Assembly (NCBI GenBank): GCA_905233405.1
Contig: CAJOEG010000116.1
Location: 5,366-14,305, forward strand
Origin: an uncultured Bacteroidales bacterium
GTDB lineage: Bacteria > Bacteroidota > Bacteroidia > Bacteroidales > ML635J-15
Reading direction: 5' to 3'
Length of the DNA stretch: 8,940 nt
How positions within the stretch are numbered: position 1 is the stretch's first letter; every line of letters starts with the position of its first letter. The position numbers were made by a program, and so were the translations under genes. The notes under the pieces are model-generated. The model did not search any database, was not told where the DNA came from, and saw only the letters and a program-made list of their open reading frames with translations. Positions 5,809 through 8,940 of this stretch are shown in pieces.

Positions 5809-6846
5809 ATGAGAAAATTACATATAATATCAGCCTTGTTTGTCTTTGCTTTGCTCGGTACTTCGTGTGAAAAGGCATTTATGGAAAAGGAACCTGGCAA
5901 CGACCCTGTGACAACCTTTGAATACTTGTGGGATGTGGTTGATAGGCAGTATTCCTTCTTCGATGTGAAAGGTGTTGACTGGGATTCGGTTTATGCAGTA
6001 TATAGTCCCAAGATATCGGAAAAAATAAGTGACGACAGCCTTTTTTGTGTGCTTGGAGCAATGTTGAATACTCTCAACGACGGACATACAAACCTTGTCT
6101 CTTCGTTTGATGTGTCGCATAACGAGGAAGTTTATCGCAAGATGTATGCAAACAAAAATATCAATTCCGAGGTTGTGGTACTTAATTATCTGACAATCAA
6201 CTATCATACGACAGGTGCGTTTGCTCATAATGCTATACGCGACGGACAGATTGCCTATCTGCGATATTCGTCGTTTATGGATGCTATTGCCGACGACGAT
6301 TTGGAATATATTGTAAATAAGTACAAGAATACCAAGGGTATGATAATCGATTTGCGTCAGAATGGTGGTGGTAGTGTGGATAATGTATGGAATCTGATGA
6401 AGCTTTTCCCGACAGGAAGTCGTCAGTTGTATCAGACGCAGATAAAGAATGGTCCTAAGCATGATGACTTTTCGGAAATGACGATTGTGACGCAGCCCTC
6501 TCATGATGAAAAAACGACTTATCGTCATCCCATTGTAGTGCTTACCGACCGTGGTTCGTTCAGTGCGACTTCGTTTTTCTCGTTGTGTGCAAAGTCGAAT
6601 TTCTCTGATGTAACGGTTGTCGGCGATACAACAGGCGGTGGTTTGGGATTGCCTAATGGTGGCGAATTACCCAATGGCTGGTCGTATCGCTTTTCAATCA
6701 CGCGTACCCTCGACATGAACAACAATAACTACGAAAACGGTATGCCGCCTGATGTTACTGTGATTCTTGACCCTGCACAAACAGCTCAAGGCATTGACAA
6801 TGTGATAGAAAAGGCTTGCGATATACTTTTAGGTGTGGAAAATTAG
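5809..6846 (+). CDS. S41-family peptidase lipoprotein
   Basis: A probable surface or periplasmic serine peptidase of the C-terminal-processing/tricorn class, 345 aa from ATG 5809. An in-frame TTG at 5803 overlaps the upstream stop and is less likely. The signal peptide ends at SCEK (Cys20), so it is a lipoprotein. A helical N-terminal domain (about 35-100) carries LNDGHTNL with His93. The catalytic core has GQIAYLRYSSF (146-156), GMIIDLRQNGGGS (177-189) and DRGSFSATSFF (247-257), in which Ser252 is the expected nucleophile. VVGDTTGGGLG (270-280) follows. The Lys of CtpA-type enzymes is absent here (TGGG instead of GKG), which fits the tricorn/IRBP-like S41 branch that uses His, Ser and Glu. 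There is no obvious PDZ domain. Substrate unknown. The gene is tightly packed between the barrel gene (2-nt gap) and a second lipoprotein gene (28-nt gap). Confidence 0.88.
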   Translation: MRKLHIISALFVFALLGTSCEKAFMEKEPGNDPVTTFEYLWDVVDRQYSFFDVKGVDWDSVYAVYSPKISEKISDDSLFCVLGAMLNTLNDGHTNLVSSFDVSHNEEVYRKMYANKNINSEVVVLNYLTINYHTTGAFAHNAIRDGQIAYLRYSSFMDAIADDDLEYIVNKYKNTKGMIIDLRQNGGGSVDNVWNLMKLFPTGSRQLYQTQIKNGPKHDDFSEMTIVTQPSHDEKTTYRHPIVVLTDRGSFSATSFFSLCAKSNFSDVTVVGDTTGGGLGLPNGGELPNGWSYRFSITRTLDMNNNNYENGMPPDVTVILDPAQTAQGIDNVIEKACDILLGVEN

Positions 6847-6874
6847 GGACATAGTAAAATTGAAAACATTTTAT

Positions 6875-7483
6875 ATGATGAAAAGAAATTTTGTGCTTGT
6901 ACTCGTTTTGTCGCTTTTGGCACTTTCGTCTTGCAAGAATGAAGGAGGCGAGGAACGTGGCGACCTTGTGACGCGTAAGATTCTGTACGATGTGCCTATT
7001 GTAAATCTTCAGTTGGAAGACCGTACCGAAAAAGACCCTAACTGGTTTTGGGAAAATTTGCCATATCCGTCGGGCGATGAGTTTATCGACAACCTTTTTG
7101 CCGATGCCCGCAACTGCGAAATACCTATTTATTATTATGACCCCGAAGGCGACTACGAACATCTTGACCGCATTCCCGACAAGGAAGTGAAAAAATTGTT
7201 TGAGAACGACATGAAGGTTTCGCTTCCTGTGCCAGATGTTTACGATGAGGAAACCGCTTCTTTCATACAGCGTCCTAACGTTGAGTTCCAGCTCGACCAG
7301 ACAAGGATTCTGAAACTCAGATTCTTGGAGGAATGGCGCATGTATGATGGAATGCTAGAAAAGAAGGTTCTTGCTGTTGCACCTGTATTTACAATAAATA
7401 TTGGCGACACCGATGCTGCTGAGGGCTACGAATACAATACGGTTAAGTTCTGGTTTATGGCAGATTCTAAACTTTTGAAGTAA
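6875..7483 (+). CDS. Hypothetical lipoprotein, weak GldN/PorN-like C-terminal region
   Basis: From ATG 6875 (or the adjacent ATG 6878) the product is about 202 aa. The signal peptide KRNFVLVLVLSLLALSSC ends in a loose lipobox, so it is a predicted lipoprotein. A GTG at 6833 would overlap the S41 gene and bury the signal, so it is unlikely. The mature part is acidic with many aromatics: DPNWFWENLPYPSGDEFIDNL, then IPIYYYDPEGDYE. The stretch TRILKLRFLEEWRMYDGML plus KKVLAVAPVF and a late KFWFMAD resembles the 'EEW-fD...V-iiGIAP...lFW' pattern at the end of type IX secretion proteins GldN/PorN. The resemblance is short and from memory, and the usual N-terminal features of GldN are not seen. The stop codon overlaps the DUF5063 start by one base (TAATG). 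Confidence 0.7.
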   Translation: MMKRNFVLVLVLSLLALSSCKNEGGEERGDLVTRKILYDVPIVNLQLEDRTEKDPNWFWENLPYPSGDEFIDNLFADARNCEIPIYYYDPEGDYEHLDRIPDKEVKKLFENDMKVSLPVPDVYDEETASFIQRPNVEFQLDQTRILKLRFLEEWRMYDGMLEKKVLAVAPVFTINIGDTDAAEGYEYNTVKFWFMADSKLLK

Positions 7484-8001
7484 TGGAAGAATACAATGTC
7501 GTATATCAGCGTGAAGCTATTGAGTTTGTGACAGTTGCAAAGGAATTTGTGTCGTTTCTCGAGAATGCACGCGATTTCAGCAAGGACGATTTTGTTGACC
7601 GTGCAGTGAAGATTCTGCCGTTGTTGTACCTGAAGGGGACATTGTTGCCCGAAATAGAGGACTACGACGAGAGTTTTTCGGAAAAGTTTGTAGAAGAAGC
7701 CGCTTGGTCGTACATACAGCAGATAACGTCGTCTAAACTTGAGGAGGACGACGATTACATACAGTTGCAGGACGCAGGTATGATGAGTTCGATGGATTCG
7801 ATGAGCGTCGGTCTGTCGGAGATTTTTGCCGACTTGTATCAGGAGATGGCCGACCTTGTTGGTGCCTACCGTATTGCAAACGACGATGTTATGCTTGTGG
7901 CTCTTGCTTGCTGCCGCAACAATTTTTCCGACTACTGGGGCGTGCGGTTGCTTTCGCTGTTGAAGGCACTTCACGAGATAAAGTATCGTAGAGATGAATA
8001 A
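7483..8001 (+). CDS. DUF5063 domain-containing protein
   Basis: This is a 172-aa acidic, probably all-helical cytoplasmic protein with no signal peptide. The opening VVYQREAIEFVTVAKEFVSFLENA and the segment RAVKILPLLYLKGTLLP match the DUF5063 family found in Bacteroidota. A strongly acidic loop, SSKLEEDDDYIQLQDAG, lies at about 83-99, and the C-terminal half carries FADLYQEMADLVGAYRIANDD. No enzymatic motif is visible and the biochemical role is not known. The start overlaps the preceding stop by 1 nt and the end overlaps the exonuclease start by 8 nt, indicating translational coupling. The neighbouring exonuclease suggests a linked nucleic-acid role, but that is only inference from position. 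Confidence 0.85.
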   Translation: MEEYNVVYQREAIEFVTVAKEFVSFLENARDFSKDDFVDRAVKILPLLYLKGTLLPEIEDYDESFSEKFVEEAAWSYIQQITSSKLEEDDDYIQLQDAGMMSSMDSMSVGLSEIFADLYQEMADLVGAYRIANDDVMLVALACCRNNFSDYWGVRLLSLLKALHEIKYRRDE

Positions 8002-8593
8002 AAATAGGTATAGTCCGAATATTACCAACGAAGAACTGATGGCTTTGCCGCTGTATTCCTACGACGGTGATGTGGTGTGTGTCGATACTTTGGAAAAGTT
8101 TCGTCAGGTGAAGGACGAACTGTTTCTAGAGCCACTCTGGGGGTTCGATACCGAGACTAAACCTTGTTTCAAGAAGGGCGCGTCTAACAGGAAGAATGTT
8201 GCGCTTTTGCAGTTGAGCAGCAGGGAAAAAACATATATTTTTAGGCTCAGCATAATAGGTTTACCCAAGGAACTCTGCGACTTTCTTTCGTCCGACAGGT
8301 TTACGAAGATTGGACTTTCATCCCGCGACGACATTAAGGGTTTGCAAAAACTTACAACGTTTACACCTGCGGGATTCATTGATTTGCAAAGCATTGCACC
8401 CGAATATGGAATAGAGGAGAAGAGCTTGCGCAAGATGGCTGCGATAGTGCTTGGCTTCAGAATCTCTAAGGCTCAGCAACTTAGCAACTGGGAGAGCGAG
8501 ACACTTAATGAAAAGCAGATTCGCTATGCGGCAACCGATTCGTGGGTTACAAGGCAGATTTATGTTAAGATGACCAATGGAAACAACTTATAA
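7994..8593 (+). CDS. DEDDy-type 3'-5' exonuclease (RNase D-like domain)
   Basis: This 199-aa protein consists of little more than a 3'-5' exonuclease domain. The three Exo motifs are complete: LWGFDTETKP (48-57, Asp52 and Glu54), KIGLSSRDDIKGL (105-117, Asp112 or Asp113) and IRYAATDSWVTRQIY (176-190, Tyr178 and Asp182). These form the four-acidic two-metal site with a tyrosine, as in RNase D and the WRN exonuclease. SKAQQLSNWE (158-167), typical of the family, precedes Exo III. There is no HRDC domain, so it is not a full RNase D. The substrate (DNA or RNA 3' ends) cannot be told from sequence. The start codon ATG 7994 overlaps the DUF5063 gene by 8 nt, and the end overlaps the thioesterase gene by 17 nt. 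Confidence 0.93.
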   Translation: MNKNRYSPNITNEELMALPLYSYDGDVVCVDTLEKFRQVKDELFLEPLWGFDTETKPCFKKGASNRKNVALLQLSSREKTYIFRLSIIGLPKELCDFLSSDRFTKIGLSSRDDIKGLQKLTTFTPAGFIDLQSIAPEYGIEEKSLRKMAAIVLGFRISKAQQLSNWESETLNEKQIRYAATDSWVTRQIYVKMTNGNNL

Positions 8594-8940
8594 ATATCGT
8601 GTTCTTTATGCCGACACCGATGCAATGGGCGTGGTGTATTACGGCAACTATCTGCGTATTTACGAGGCTGCGCGTGGCGATTTCCTCCACAAGGTAGGAA
8701 TGCCGTTCTCAAAGATGGCAAGTGAATTGAACATTGTCTGTCCTGTCGCTAATGCCGAAATCAACTACCACAAGCCAGCCGTACTTGATGAGGAAATTAC
8801 CGTAAAGACAAGCATAATTTCTCTGCGTGGTGCAAGGATGGTTTTCGACCAGCGTATTTTCAATGCCAAAGATGAACTTCTCAACGACATAAAGGTAACG
8901 GTAGCATTTGTCGATATGGAAAAGAGGAGACCTGTAAAAT
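8577..8940 (+). CDS. YbgC/FadM-type acyl-CoA thioesterase (hotdog fold, cut by window edge)
   Basis: The reading frame starts METTYKYRVLYADTDAMGV, runs for 121 codons and leaves the window open. It is a single 4HBT hotdog domain. The family signature YADTDAMGVVYYGNYLRIYEAAR spans about 11-33, with Asp15 as the expected catalytic aspartate. Later strands EINYHKPAVLDEEITVKTSI and GARMVFDQRIFN fit the core sheet. Such enzymes hydrolyse acyl-CoA or acyl-ACP thioesters; in proteobacteria YbgC is linked to the Tol-Pal envelope system, but no tol genes are seen here. The start lies 17 nt inside the exonuclease gene, in another frame, so translation is probably coupled. The family normally runs to about 130-140 aa, so only a short C-terminal piece is missing. 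Confidence 0.93.
   Translation, partial: METTYKYRVLYADTDAMGVVYYGNYLRIYEAARGDFLHKVGMPFSKMASELNIVCPVANAEINYHKPAVLDEEITVKTSIISLRGARMVFDQRIFNAKDELLNDIKVTVAFVDMEKRRPVK

Noticed and set aside
7426..8028. Minus-strand open frame of 200 codons across the DUF5063 gene
   Set aside because: It overlaps a coupled chain of plus-strand genes end to end and begins and ends inside neighbours. No promoter or family pattern was seen.

Overview
The window looks like a chromosomal segment from a member of the Bacteroidota, most likely the order Bacteroidales. The evidence is the TAnnTTTG-type -7 promoter elements in front of several transcription units, the lack of Shine-Dalgarno sequences, the lysine-rich short lipoprotein signals with loose lipoboxes, and a DUF5063 / 3'-5' exonuclease / YbgC-type thioesterase cluster of the kind seen in Bacteroidales genomes. 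I would not name a genus.

Left part, minus strand (1-1610): the N-terminal 263 codons of ffh (SRP GTPase) run off the left edge. A tRNA-Thr(CGT) gene lies 42 nt upstream of ffh and has its own Bacteroidota-type promoter. Further upstream, and facing the same way, is an AT-rich gene for a small lipoprotein of unknown function. Between the tRNA promoter and that lipoprotein gene is a compact set of alternating inverted repeats (945-1028). A gene-free stretch (1611-2064) carries two divergent promoters and a degenerate REP-like inverted repeat.

Middle, plus strand (2065-4965): pta and ackA form the acetyl-CoA to acetate/ATP operon. Both keep their catalytic residues, and both use codons in a way that suggests high expression. 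The operon ends in a hairpin with a T-run whose core resembles a Bacteroidota REP palindrome. Directly after it, starting at TTG, is a REP-associated HUH/Y1 transposase (RAYT) gene. Its reading frame contains a nearly perfect 30-nt palindrome.

Right part, plus strand (4976-8940): a second promoter precedes a closely packed run of six genes. They are an outer-membrane beta-barrel-like gene broken by a frameshift, an S41-family peptidase lipoprotein, a lipoprotein with faint similarity to the C-terminal region of GldN/PorN, a DUF5063 protein, a DEDDy 3'-5' exonuclease and a YbgC/FadM-type thioesterase cut by the window edge. Spacing falls from 2-28 nt gaps to overlaps of 1, 8 and 17 nt, so the last four genes are probably translationally coupled. 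The first three products look like envelope proteins and the rest look cytoplasmic.

There is no CRISPR array, prophage, toxin-antitoxin pair or biosynthetic cluster. The most unusual content is the mobile-repeat biology: a RAYT gene, a REP-like terminator beside it, a palindrome inside it, and a second REP-like family about 2.5 kb upstream.
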